NCBI GenBank assembly: GCA_940671915.1
Contig: CALNVZ010000174.1
Coordinates: 22,738,721-22,802,720, forward strand
Origin: Paracentrotus lividus
Taxonomy: Eukaryota; Echinodermata; Echinoidea; Camarodonta; Echinidae
DNA: 64,000 nucleotides
Reading direction: 5' to 3'
The notes below the pieces were generated by a model. That model did no database searches, was not told where the DNA came from, and worked only from the letters and a program-made list of their open reading frames with translations. Below, piece by piece: positions 47,954-58,785 of the stretch. The position numbers and the translations under genes are program-made. How positions within the stretch are numbered: the stretch's first letter is position 1; every line of letters begins with the position of its first letter.

Positions 47954-48154
47954 ATGTCAGAGTGGATCAAGTTTTTCACTGCAGCTGGTATTCCAGCGGG
48001 TCCAGCTGCCAAGTATTCCATGGTGTTCCTTGACAACCGCATCCAGAAGAGCATGCTGATGGACCTGACCAAGGAGTATCTAAAAGAGATGGGAATATCC
48101 ATCATGGGTGATGTGATTGCTATACTCAAGTATGCCAAGACGGCCCATACTAGG
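47954..48154 (+). CDS. C19orf47: C19orf47 orthologue exon 1: SAM domain
   Basis: The ATG is two bases after a CTCATAG acceptor, so the 5' UTR must continue in an upstream non-coding exon. The 67 codons form almost the whole SAM helical bundle, ending KYAKTAHTR before GTAGGT in phase 0. Confidence 0.93.
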
Positions 48155-51100
48155 GTAGGTAGAGTGAATCAGTGCCCTGTAACGTAAAGAGTTACATGTA
48201 TGATCAATTGTAAATAATAATCAGAATATATCTGCAACTTGTATAGCACCATTATCCATTAATTTGTTAAATGCATAAAGGTCATGTATAGTTTTGGGAG
48301 AATAGATTTTTTGTTTTGTTTCCAAAGCAGAATAATATGAATGAATACCTCAATTAACCTCTGTGTACAAAAGGATTTGTTATAAAATCCACTCTAACAC
48401 CTGAATTTAGCAACAAAACTGTGTAAATATATCTATTGACAGTGCCACAATCAATAGGATCTCAGAAGTATGGCCTTATTTTGATGAACATCTCCCCGTG
48501 CTCATGCAAACTATTACATATCATGGAAAGACGTGCATGGAACATGATTATATCCTTTGCCCATACATTTTTATGTCATTAGAACACTATGAGGACAAGT
48601 TGAGCAAGTTCTTAAAAAAAATTAATGTTTTCTACTACAACTATACTTGGGCTTTAAGGTGCTTATAAGAAAAATCATTCTGATTGTTCACAGTGGGATT
48701 TTTATGCAAGAAATCTACATGTACTCAACAAGCATTCTTATTGGTCATTGCTTATTTGCTACTAGAACTGAATAATTCCTGTTGGACCATAAACCCTGGG
48801 ACATGAGAGGGGAACGTGGTGAAGTGAAGTGATTTATAGGTGAATTATTGAAATATTTCAAGAGACAGCTGTGCAAGGATGATAGCATTATTTAATTGAA
48901 TGTTAAGTTATGTTCATTTACAGATTTCTAACATTGATAATGATCATGGCTTGAGAGAACAAAATATTGAGTTTGTTCTTATATCTTGCTCTTGAACGAG
49001 TCCTTTTTTAAAAACATATAAATCTATGAATGAATGAATCATGTTCAATAAACAAACAACAAGAAAAACAATGAAAAATTGTTGTCCTCATTTAGTTTAA
49101 GTTTAAGACAAATGTCAAGAAAATTTTACTAATTTTATTTCTTGGTTTGTGTTCATTCAAGTATCTAATAACAACTTGATATCCTCTGTGTGTGGAGCTA
49201 ACAGTTTCATATATTTTTTTGCAGTATGAAAACGAGAAGCCTGCCATAACAGCACTGTCTACTAATCCAGATGCGAAAGTTGAAGTGAAGAGACAAACTA
49301 CTCGTAAGTAGGCCTATTACATAATCTTAGATTACTGATCTGGCCCCATATTCATAAAACCTTACTAAAGCTATTCGTCAACCATTTAGGTGATAACTAG
49401 GCCCATGAAGGTTTTTATGAATATGGGCCCTGATGCATATGTCATGCATACTCGTACAAGTTTTGTCCTATCTGAGAGATTTATAAATTTTATCCGCCAG
49501 TTGACTTCGAAGTCGGAGGTTCTGCTGAACCATGCATGGATGTCGAGAAGTTGTGAAAACGTAGAGAGATGACAATTGCTCCGCTGTAAATTCCATCAAA
49601 AATAAAAAGCTAATCAAATGATTTTAGTTCAACCAACTATACCACACCCTTAACCTCAAACAAAACCTGATTGCAACCTCAATCATAACCCTTTATCTTA
49701 GATGCAATAAAACCTGCAGCAATTGTCCGTCAAGTTGTGTCAACCTATCTAAGGGTGGTGTACATGTAGTTCTCAAATCGGTTATTAGTTTTGTTCCATA
49801 TTGATGCACCTTCTTTCTCTCCACCTCCAGCTGGAAACAGAATGTTGGAGCACTACATGAGGAAAGAAGGTACATGTAGTTCTCAAATCAGGTTATTAGT
49901 TTTGTTCCATAGATGGTGATGCACCTTCTTTCTCTCACCTCCAGTGAAAACAGAATGTTGGAGCACTACATGAGAAAGAAGGTGTACATGTAGTTCTCAA
50001 ATCAGTTATTAGTTTTGTTCCATAAGAATAGGTGATGCACCTTCTTTCTCTCCACCTCCAGCTGGAAACAGAATGTTGGAGCACTACATGAGGAAAGAAG
50101 GTGTACATGTAGTTCTCAAATCAGTTATTAGTTTTGTTCCATAAGAATAGTGATGCACCTTCTTTTCTCTCCACCTCCAGCTGAAACAGAATGTTGGAGC
50201 ACTACATGAGGAAAGAAGTGTACATGTAGTTCTCAATCAGTTATTAGTTTTGTCCATAAGAATAGTGATGCACTCTTTCTCTCCACCTCCAGCTGGAAAA
50301 CAGAATGTGGAGCACTACATGAGGAAAGAAGGTGTACATGTAGTTGTCAAATCGTTATTAGTTTGTTCCATAAGAATAGTGATGCACAGCTTTCTTTCTC
50401 TCCACCTCCAGCTGGAAACAGAATGTTGGAGCACTACATGAGGAAAGAAGGTGTACATGTAGTTCTCATACAGTATTAGTTTTGTTCCATAAGAATGTGA
50501 TGCACTTCTTTCTCTCTACTCCAGCTGAAACAGAATGTTGGAGCACTACATGAGGAAAGAAGGTGTACATGTAGTTCTCAATCAGTTATTAGTTGTTCCA
50601 TAAGAATAGTGATGCACCTTCTTTCTCTCCACCTCCAGCTGGAAACAGAATGTTGGAGCACTACATGAGGAAGAAGGTGTACATGTAGTTGTCAAATCGT
50701 TATTAGTTTTGTTCCATAAGAATAGTGATGCACAGGCTTCTTTCTCTCCACCTCCAGCTGGAAACAGAATGTTGGAGCACTACATGAGGAAAGAAGGTGT
50801 ACATGTATGTTGTCAAATCGGTTATTAGTTTTGTTCCATAAGAATAGTGATGCACCTTCTTTCTCTCCACCTCCAGCTGGAAACAGAATGTTGGAGCACT
50901 ACATGAGGAAAGAAGGTGTACATGTAGTTCTCAAATCGGTTATTAGTTTTGTTCCATAATAATAGTGATGCACCTTCTTTCTCTCTACCTCCAGCTGGAA
51001 ACAGAATGTTGGAGCACTACATGAGGAAAGAAGGCATCATGGAGGGAAGTAGTTCAAAGGTCACTGTATCACCCTCCATGGCAGTCAGACTTGGAGCTGT

Positions 51101-54100
51101 GCCTTCTGGAGGTATGTATTACATTTCCACGTTATTTTCATCATAGTTTGATATTCATAACAAGTGTTGTAGATGTAGATTGTCCCTGATTTGGTGTGCT
51201 GTGTACTTTCGCTTATTTTTATTTACTAGAGATGTAGCTATGTGTCCTTGATAACATTTTGTGTATTTACTTTTGAATCTTCATCACAATGATGCCACTA
51301 ACAAGTATGATTTATTTCACATTTTGCTCACCCTTTGAATGTAGAATGATACTGTTTCTTCATAACTTGCGTGCAGTGTTTTCTCCTGACAATTTGGGCT
51401 ATCAAATGTGTTTTGAACTTTAGTTTAATTTAATCAGCATACATTATTTTCAATCAAACATTAAAGAGCTAGAAATGCTGTATTAGCAATATTAGCCAAT
51501 ATGTTATAATATACAATAATGTGAAGCATTAGAATTATTTTTTAAAAACTTACTTCAGTCCATCTGTATGTATGTCTAAAATTAGTTCTTAATTAGAGGA
51601 CCTAACTAACAGTGTGTATTAGTTTTGTGTGTTCTGAGGTAAACAATGTCGCTGTACACTTTTCAAGCATGTAACATACACGAAAGGGCCTACTACTAAC
51701 AATTAAGCTTCACAAGATAATATACTGTCATACGTGTATGTCTGTTTCAGTAGCCATATCTTAACCTTTTATTTCATTGTTTCTTTTGTGTGGGTACTAC
51801 ATGTAGCTTATTCAGAACAGACTCTGTACATGTAACACATGTTAAGTCCTGTATGTAATGACCCCTATAATGAGAGATGTTGATTGTATCCTAAAACCTA
51901 TATCCTGTTTCTCATTGTCTTGTACAGTGGACAGGGCTGATGCAACATTGAGCAGTGAGTTCACTAACGCTCTTTTTATGACATGGCCAATGTTACATGT
52001 AACTAAAATCGTACCGTGTTGTATATAGATGTCTGTAACCTATTGAATGACAGATACTAGATTGACGTAACCCTTATCAGCAGATCATGTCATCTTTCAC
52101 GTCATCTACCAATTTCTGTAGATAGATTTTATGAAATAATTCTTGAGGCAATTAAAGGGAAAGTTCACCCTGGGTTTAAATTGGTTTGAAAAAATGCAGC
52201 AAAATAAAAGAAAATGTGAGTGAAGGTTTGGAGAAAATCGACCCAAAAATAACGAAGTTATGAATATTAAAGTTTTGATTTTGTGACGTCACATGCGAAC
52301 ACTTCTCCTATGTATTATGTAGTGTATCAAATTGACCCATTCCTTTATCAAGAACCATGAAAAAAAAGACAAATTTATTGACTGTACATACACAACACAT
52401 GGGCGAGCTGCTTGCAAGTGACGTCACAAAATCAAAACTTTGAATATTCATAACTTTGCTATTTTTTGGTCGATTTTCTTCAAACTTTCATTTATATTTT
52501 TATTTTATTTTTCTGCATTTTTTAAAACGAATTGAATTCCAGGGTGAACTTCCCCTTTAATATTCCTAATTTGTGCATAAATAAGACTTTTTGCTCCAAC
52601 TCACTAGCTCCTAGAATGCTAATTTATGTTTAAATATTCTTTAAAGCATTCCTAACAAATTTACTTGAACAAAATAGATAAAAACAAACTTTTTATGAAA
52701 ATATGTCTCTTTGATTTGACACTTTTGTTTTTTTGTTTTTTGGTAAAATTTATTGCCTGAAAATTTTTGAAGCATACATTGTAATTATCTAACAATCATA
52801 ACTTTATGAATTGGGTATTAAAAAAATCATTTGCATTGACTTTGTACAAGCATGGTGATGTAAAATAAACACACACACAGATACATACACAGATTGTTCA
52901 TGGACATAACAAGTTTTCCCACAATTTCCGCAATTGAATGAATAATGCTACCTATTTTTAACATTTTGCTTGGTTTTCCCCAAGGTTCCAAGAAGGCCTC
53001 TGCTGGTATCTTAGCGGACACCGCTGAGGTAGTTCCAGTGAAGAGACCACGTATGGTTAAACCAGAGGAAGAAGGGAAGTATGTGATCAGCTTACCCAAA
53101 GGAACCACACCAAAGACCATGAAGATCATGGAGCAGAAGCAACAACAGCAAACAGGTGTGTGGTCGTAGGATGGGAAATACAGAGATGCCAACCCTACGG
53201 AATACTTAGAACTTTAGAAATTAGAATGTGAATAAGGCAAATAGTTGAAACAGCTGAAATGAACATCTTGGTCTCAAGAGAAAGAAATCTACTGATTTGA
53301 TTACATTCCCAAGTTTTAATGACAAACCCAAATGTTATTGTTCATGCTTTCTCTCATGAGAAGTCATGTGGTTCAGCTGTTTCAAGTATTGGTTCTATTC
53401 ATGTTCTAATTTCTAATGTTCTAGTTATTTCATAGGGTTGGCATTTCTGGTAATATTCAATTTTCATAGAGTCTTCTGATTTGGGAGATAAATTAGTGGA
53501 TCACATGATACATGGTCATAATGTCTGCCATGCAGAACTTCAGGTAACTCTGCCTGCCTTGAATCTCTTGGGACCATAGAAATCTGTTAGACTTTAATAG
53601 GAAAAAATCGACATGTGACAGATGAATAACACATGTCTTGTATAATTTGGACTAAAATATTGCATCGACTTATAGAAGGCCAACTTATGCAGAATTGACT
53701 GTACATAGAACTCTCTACCGAGGCGAAGGAAATTGGTTCGGGGAGTACAATATTTAGTTAATGATGAGTGTCATTTTAAGGAAGATCTGGAACATCCAGA
53801 TATGGTTGTACTGGTTGCAATGGGATGAACGGTATAAATCATAGAGAAGCAGACAAAGAAAGACATTTTTTCTCATTTTTTTAGGAGCAGAGGAAGACAA
53901 GAAGACATCAGTTTTTGCCCGGCTAGGATCAGGGAATAGCACAAATGCCTCACAGCCAACACAACAACCAAAGAAAGCAGAAACGTCACCAGTAAAGGTA
54001 AAGGAGAAACATATTTTGCAGAGCATTAATGAGATATCCTTCATTATTTTGTGTAAAAATATAGGGGAGACTGGGGTAATTAGGGCCCCCTTTTTCACAT

Positions 54101-56706
54101 TTCCCATTACTACCATTAAAGTCCCAGACCGGACCGACAAATGAAATAGCCAAAAACGAAAGCTAATATGCTATATAATACAACAATTCCAAATTAAGGC
54201 GTTTTTATTGTCCATCTAGAAAGTATTTAATTAAAAAGATGACCGAACCTCAATCAGGCCACCCCTCCCGAATACTTGTAAAATTACCCCTAATTTAAAA
54301 GTGCGAGTGATGACGTCAAAAAATGTTAATGGAATGCTACAGCAGTCCTGTGGCCAGGCATGATTGACTTTGCCCTTTCATTTCATAACAATAGAATTCT
54401 AGCTCACAGGGCGTCTATTGTCCGAACATAGCAATACAAACGTGTTTTCTAAAGGCGAAACGCAATCATGCCTAGCCGCAGAACTGCTGTAGCATTCCAT
54501 TAACATTTTTTGACGTCATCACTCGCACTTTTAAATTAGGGGTAATTTTACAAGTATTCGGGAGGGGTGGCCTGGTTGAGGTTCGGTCATCTTTTTAATT
54601 AAATACTTTCTAGATGGACAATAAAAACGCCTTAATTTGGAATTGTTGTATTATATAGCATATTAGCTTTCGTTTTTGGCTATTTCATTTGCCGGTCCGG
54701 TCTGGGACTTTAAATGAAAAGTCCAGTAATATTCTAAGTAGGTAAAAATACAGTTAGTCTATATACCAATAATATACACAGGAGAGTATAAACCTGTGAC
54801 TTCTCATTTGCATATTGATTACCATTATGATAACAACTTTGTGGGGCCATAATTACCCCACGGGTTGGGGTATTTATGGCCCCTATTGTCCTCATTGTAT
54901 GAATTGAAAGATATTATGCTAATTAATTATGGTAATGTATTATAAATGTTGTTGGGTATTCGTAGTACACTTATTAACCACCAAAAATGATTTAATCAAT
55001 AATTGGTTCAGCCAAAATTATGAAACTTTGCAGTCATAGCAATACATATATTTATGTACATAATCGTACAAGTTAATGTCCCCATCTGCGCTTATACCAG
55101 GCTTATACACTGTTTATGCATTGGGGGCTATAATTACCCTGGGTGACATTTTCAATTAGATCCCTCTTTACAGCTCTACTATTGAAGATATTCAGGTGAA
55201 AGTTTTTCTGTTGTGTTTGTTAGTTCCTACTGCTTCTGTTTCACTCAAAATTTCATCTTAAATGATTTTAATTATTGATATCACACCCCAAATAAAAAAG
55301 CAGACTTGCCACTTTCCAACGACCAGAATTGTGATTACCTTACATTTAAGGCTTCCCTAAGCACAAAATTTGAAGTAAATGGCTTATTTTTCTCATATGA
55401 TAGTAGTAGGAAGAGTTTAGCTAAGCATGTGTACAAATTTAATTATCATTGTGTAATGCAGCAAAGAATTATAAGCTCTCAAAGACAAAGGGGCCATAAT
55501 TACCCCGGGGCCATAATTACCCCAGTCTCCCCTACATGGATTCTTCTTACAAGAAACATTTTAAACAATTATTTTCGGTTTTACGAGGTATTCATAATTG
55601 TGCATGTTCCAGCAAAGAAATTTCTTGAGATCCATTTGATTATACAAATGACAAATTAAATCTAAAATAATTTCCTAGATTATACTAAAGAGCACCATTT
55701 TTTATATGTCCTTCTGCAGACTCCTGTTGGACCATCGGTGTTCAATCGTTTAGGTGGTCAGCGGAAGAGGGTTATCTCGGAAGGTTCTGACATGGTTGAA
55801 TATAAAGGAGTACTGAAGTCTCTGTCATCACCATCCCTAACAACACCCAAACCAGCTGCTGCCTCTGTTAAAGTCACAAAACCTACACCGGTGAAAGTCA
55901 CCATGGGGGCTTCCAAGCTAGTTTCTGCAATGCCGGAAGCAGCTCTCAAGACACGGCTAGGTAAGAAGACCACTGTGGTACAACAAGTGACCACCTCTGC
56001 TGCTGGTACGAAAAATGTCATGGCTCGACTAGGTGCACCCGCTGCGAAAACTAAAGTTGTGGCAACTCCTTCTCCTAGTACCAAGCAAAAAGTGACTGTG
56101 ACCCTTGGTGGAGCAAAGAAGGTGGCGACGCCAAGGTCAGCCCTGGATCGTCTAGGTGTACAGAAGCCTGAAGTGTCCACCACCACACATATGGATGCCA
56201 TCGGGATCAGATCTAAGATTCAGGATCGCCTGGGAGGAGCAGAGCCAATGACTAAGACATTACCAACAGCGACGGTCAAGTTAGTTTCAGGGAGACCTGT
56301 TGTCAAGAAGTCCATGCAAGCCAGACTTGGGGCACCAACCACTGCCGCAAAGACAACCACCGCTAAGAAAGGACCTGGAGTTAAGCAAACAGTGACGGTA
56401 ACCTTAGGAGGGAAGCAAACCGCCATGCAGAGACGGCTGGGTAAAATGGCACTGGGAGTTTCCAAGAGTGTTACGTCCCCTGCCACGGCCACTTCAAAGG
56501 TTATGAAGAGACTTGGTGCTCCAGTGGGGTCCCAGATGGCAAAGAAAAAGACAACGATGCAGGATAGGTTGGGTTTGATGAGAGCAGAGGCTACATCCAC
56601 CACACCAAGCATCACTGTTACTATGGGCGGACCAGCGGCCATGAAAAAGAAGACTGCTGGAGGAGTGGCGTCTAAACAAAATGTATTCAGTCGCTTAGGA
56701 TCATAA
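47954..56706 (+). CDS. C19orf47: C19orf47 orthologue, SAM-domain protein, 7 coding exons, 564 aa
   Basis: Coding exons are 47954-48154, 49225-49303, 50995-51111, 51928-51954, 52985-53155, 53885-53997 and 55720-56706. All have GT-AG introns and matching phases, giving 565 codons with the stop. Exon 1 is a SAM domain (SEWIKFFTAAGIPAGPAAKY, DNRIQKSMLMDLTKEYLKEM, GDVIAILKYAK), very close to the human protein. The MVEYKGVLKSL segment of the last exon matches a C-terminal conserved GVLK block. From exon 6 onward, RLG motifs (FARLG, FNRLG, MARLG, LDRLG, FSRLG and others, about 11) alternate with TVTLGG/TVTMGG. The family is poorly characterised, is reported as nuclear in vertebrates, and has no known enzyme activity. 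The tail is basic and low in hydrophobics, so probably disordered. Confidence 0.93.
49225..49303 (+). CDS. C19orf47: C19orf47 orthologue exon 2
   Basis: Acceptor TTTTTTGCAG is followed by YENEKPAITALSTNPDAK, then VEVKRQTT. The donor is CTC before GTAAGT (strong). The exon has 79 bases and ends in phase 1, and the trailing C joins CT of exon 3 to give Pro. Confidence 0.88.
49342..49430. repeat. 89-base foldback MITE in intron
   Basis: GGCCCCATATTCATAAAACC at the left and GGTTTTTATGAATATGGGCC at the right are inverted copies around a 45-base centre. The element is in intron 2 of the C19orf47 orthologue. No coding potential. Confidence 0.8.
49760..51035 (+). repeat. 11-copy tandem array of a 115-119 base unit containing a mini-exon
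   Basis: The unit includes a pyrimidine tract and acceptor (TTCTTTCTCTCCACCTCCAG), 39 bases starting CTGGAAACAGAATGTTGG, a GAAGGTGTAC donor-like site, and a spacer (CAGTTATTAGTTTTGTTCC, AATAGTGATGCACC). Copies of GCACTACATGA lie near 49850, 49966, 50091, 50198, 50312, 50431, 50543, 50658, 50777, 50896 and 51017. The last copy is exon 3 itself. Most inter-copy differences are one-base gains or losses, often in homopolymers. Confidence 0.95.
50995..51111 (+). CDS. C19orf47: C19orf47 orthologue exon 3 (last unit of the array)
   Basis: After acceptor CTCTACCTCCAG the exon reads GNRMLEHYMRKEGIMEG, then KVTVSPSMAVRLGAVPSG, with donor GGAG before GTATGT. It has 117 bases, phase 1 in and out. Its first 38 bases are the copy shared by the upstream tandem array; the rest is unique. 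Confidence 0.9.
51928..51954 (+). CDS. C19orf47: C19orf47 orthologue exon 4, 27-base micro-exon
   Basis: Acceptor TTGTACAG and donor AGCA before GTGAGT enclose 27 bases encoding VDRADATLS. Incoming and outgoing phases are both 1, so inclusion or skipping keeps the frame. Confidence 0.72.
52152..52560. mobile_element. TTAA foldback MITE in intron
   Basis: TTAA occurs at 52152-52155 and 52557-52560. The ends AAGGGAAAGTTCACCCTGG and CCAGGGTGAACTTCCCCTT are inverted. The inversion continues for about 150 bases (GTTATGAATATT / AATATTCATAAC, TTTTGTGACGTCAC / GTGACGTCACAAAA). TTAA at both ends fits piggyBac- or Kolobok-type target duplication. It lies in intron 4 of the C19orf47 orthologue. Confidence 0.88.
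52985..53155 (+). CDS. C19orf47: C19orf47 orthologue exon 5
   Basis: Acceptor TTCCCCAAG is followed by SSKKASAGILADTAEVV, KRPRMVKPEEEGKYVISLPK and MKIMEQKQQQQT. The donor is ACAG before GTGTGT. The KRPRMVKP stretch is a plausible basic nuclear-localisation signal. The exon has 171 bases, phase 1 to phase 1. Confidence 0.9.
53885..53997 (+). CDS. C19orf47: C19orf47 orthologue exon 6, first RLG motif
   Basis: After a poly-T tract and TTAG acceptor the exon reads GAEEDKKTSVFARLGSGN, then a Ser/Gln/Pro-rich stretch, ending AETSPVK before GTAAAG in phase 0. SVFARLG starts the series of RLG repeats that fills the last exon. Confidence 0.9.
54064..55532. mobile_element. TIR element with GGGGAGACTGGGGTAATTA ends
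   Basis: GGGGAGACTGGGGTAATTA at the left is inverted at the right (TAATTACCCCAGTCTCCCC). TA at 54062-54063 and 55533-55534 could be the target duplication. The internal word GGGGCCATAATTACCCC recurs near 54842 and 55490-55522. At about 1469 bases with no transposase frame, the element is non-autonomous. It lies in intron 6 of the C19orf47 orthologue and hosts the nested 54120-54709 element. Confidence 0.82.
54120..54709. mobile_element. TTAA foldback element nested in the TIR element
   Basis: TTAA occurs at 54116-54119 and 54710-54713. The two arms, about 250 bases each (54120-54373 and 54453-54709), are almost perfect inverted copies, starting AGTCCCAGACCGG and ending CCGGTCTGGGACT. The central loop is about 80 bases. 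It would fold into a very long hairpin in pre-mRNA. Confidence 0.9.
55720..56706 (+). CDS. C19orf47: C19orf47 orthologue exon 7, RLG / TVTLGG repeat tail
   Basis: Acceptor CCTTCTGCAG is followed by TPVGPSVFNRLGGQRKR. The open frame of 328 codons runs to TAA at 56704-56706. It contains roughly ten xxRLG motifs spaced by 20-40 residues, interleaved with VTVTLGG or VTMG motifs, and ends NVFSRLGS. The composition is rich in Lys, Thr, Ala and Val, and no globular domain is visible. Open frames on the other strand are shadows. Confidence 0.95.
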   Translation, partial: TPVGPSVFNRLGGQRKRVISEGSDMVEYKGVLKSLSSPSLTTPKPAAASVKVTKPTPVKVTMGASKLVSAMPEAALKTRLGKKTTVVQQVTTSAAGTKNVMARLGAPAAKTKVVATPSPSTKQKVTVTLGGAKKVATPRSALDRLGVQKPEVSTTTHMDAIGIRSKIQDRLGGAEPMTKTLPTATVKLVSGRPVVKKSMQARLGAPTTAAKTTTAKKGPGVKQTVTVTLGGKQTAMQRRLGKMALGVSKSVTSPATATSKVMKRLGAPVGSQMAKKKTTMQDRLGLMRAEATSTTPSITVTMGGPAAMKKKTAGGVASKQNVFSRLGS

Positions 56707-56735
56707 GCACTTCCTACCTATACATCACTATAGAC

Positions 56736-56741
56736 AATAAA
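56736..56741 (+). promoter_or_regulatory. Polyadenylation signal AATAAA of the C19orf47 orthologue
   Basis: AATAAA lies 30 bases past the stop codon. A further AATAAATG occurs about 400 bases downstream (near 57105), so a longer 3' UTR is also possible. Confidence 0.55.
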
Positions 56742-57219
56742 AAATGTTGTATTCTTGAAGATGATAGGAAAAAAAATTCTTCCCTAGTTACTGGCATCCT
56801 TGTACAAAACTAGCATCATTTGCAGATTTACACTTCCGAAATGATGCCACAAGGTCATTTAAAGAAGCACAATCTGACTGTTGATTTGGCTTCTATTTTT
56901 CTTCCTAGATCATGTTGGGACGCCAAGTCAGTTATAGCTCAGTTTACTGGTCTGCTATTGCTTTCAGATATTACACAATATATACTGTACCTACTTGTAC
57001 ATTTAACATGTTTATATTTTGCTGTAAGATAAAGAAATAGGGGGCATAGAGGTTTTCTTTTGTATGAAATGCTGGTAAAATCCATGCACTATTATCTTAC
57101 TTGATAAATAAATGAGAAACTTAATATTTTTGCCACCATAAGTCCAGTAGAAAGCAAATTTGGGTGAGAAATGATTTACTGGAAGTGTCTAGAATGTTCA
57201 TATTCATGCCTTGTTTTGT

Positions 57220-57980
57220 TATGCCTCCGCCACCGAAAGGTGGTGCCGGAGGCATCATGTTTTCGGGTTGTCCGTCCGTCCGTACGTCCCGCTTGCTCGT
57301 TTTCACGATATCTCAAGAACCACTTGAGATATCAACTTCAAACTTGGGGATAGTATGTACCACCATAGGAAGATGATCTGATTAGATTTTGGAGTATGTA
57401 GGTCAAAGGTCAAGGTCACGGAGGTCAAAAATAGTGAAATTCTATGTTTTTAGTTCGTTATCGCGATATCTCAAGAACCATTTGAGATATGAGCTTCAGG
57501 CTTAGGTGTATTATGTATCGCCATAGGAAGATGATCAGATTAGATTTTGGAGTATGTAGGTCAAAGGTCAAGATCACGGAGGTCAAATATGTATTGAGTT
57601 TGTTATCACGATATCTTAAGAACCATTTGAGATATGAGCTTCAAACTTCGGTGTTGCATGTATCGCCATAGGAAGATGATCTGATTAGACTATGGATTAT
57701 ATAGGTCAAAGGTCAAGGGTCGCAGAGGTCAAGATGTGAAAATCCATGTATTGAGTTTGTCATCGCGATATCTCGGGAACCAATTAAGATTTGAACTTCA
57801 AATTTAAGGGTAGTATCTATCACCAGAGGAATATGGTCTGATTAGGTTTGGGGTCACAAGGTAAAAAATGTCATTCTACATGTATAAAGCAAAATGAATA
57901 GATGAATGTGCCATATTTTTCTGATCTGGCAATGGCGGAGGCATATATTTCGACCGCGCGCGGTCGAGGATTCATCTTGT
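57220..57980. repeat. Repeat with GCCTCCGCC inverted ends and four ~150-base internal units
   Basis: TATGCCTCCGCC at the left and GGCGGAGGCATA near 57934 are inverted. The block around CGATATCTCAAGAACCA.TT...AGATAT and the block GGTCAAAGGTCAAGGTCACG recur four times with a period of about 143-159 bases (starts near 57307, 57466, 57609 and 57767). A CCGTCCGTCC run and a GACCGCGCGCGGTC palindrome lie near the two ends. There is no conserved frame. Confidence 0.85.
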
Positions 57981-58545
57981 TTTTGTTTTAACATGGAGAA
58001 TCTTGAGAAGACAGCAGCAGTTGCCTACATGTATATCCCCGTAATAAATAGAATCACACTTTTATACTGACTGTATGTTATGACTTTTGCAATGCTGTAC
58101 ATGGACTGCAACGTTGCATTTTGTTAATTTATTTTATCAGTTTCATGGTCCATTTTTTATATAATGAAAGTATTGTCATTTACAGGTAATTGAACTAGTC
58201 TTACCTTATTATAGTCTTCAAATTTATCTTTTTTACTCATCAAATTTTGGTAAATTATAATTTTGTATCCATAAAAATATCATGCATGTTTTACTGCTGT
58301 TCAGTGAGAATCTTAATGTTGAATAGAAATGTTATTTTTTACCTGACATGGTGCTTTAATAGGAAGTAAAATTTTGATTATTGAAATAAAATTGTCATGA
58401 ATGTCATCATCCAGTGCCATCCCTTTCATTATGTAATTATTTCATTTTTTAAAGGCCATATTTTAGACAATATAATAGAAAGAAATCTTGAGTTTAGATA
58501 GCCACGGATTGAATCCTTTATGTGTATTTACATCTACATATTAAA

Positions 58546-58785
58546 ATACTGTTTTCGCTGTTATTTTCGCGCGATTTATTTTTCGTGCTGAGCGGCCTCA
58601 AAACATGTTCACAGGTTCTTAAATTCGTGCTGCATGTTCGTAAGCTCGCGATTGAACCCATTCAATACATGCATAGGAAATCATGCCCATATATTCGTGA
58701 TTTTTTTTAATTCGCCGCCTGCCACTCTGCGCGAAATCCGCGAAAATTAATGTACCGCAAATTTTTCCACGGATACAGTACTTAC
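58546..58785. repeat. Repeat with TACTGT / ACAGTA ends and TTCGCG words
   Basis: TACTGTTTTCGCTG at the left and CGGATACAGTA at the right bracket sequence rich in TTTTCGCGCG, TTCGTG and CGCGAAA words. A similar short piece (GCGAAATTCACGAAAATTAA) is at about 2140. Probably an old MITE. Confidence 0.5.

Noticed and set aside
55758-56642. Minus-strand ORFs of 140 and 147 residues
   Set aside because: Antisense shadows of the repetitive last exon of the C19orf47 orthologue.
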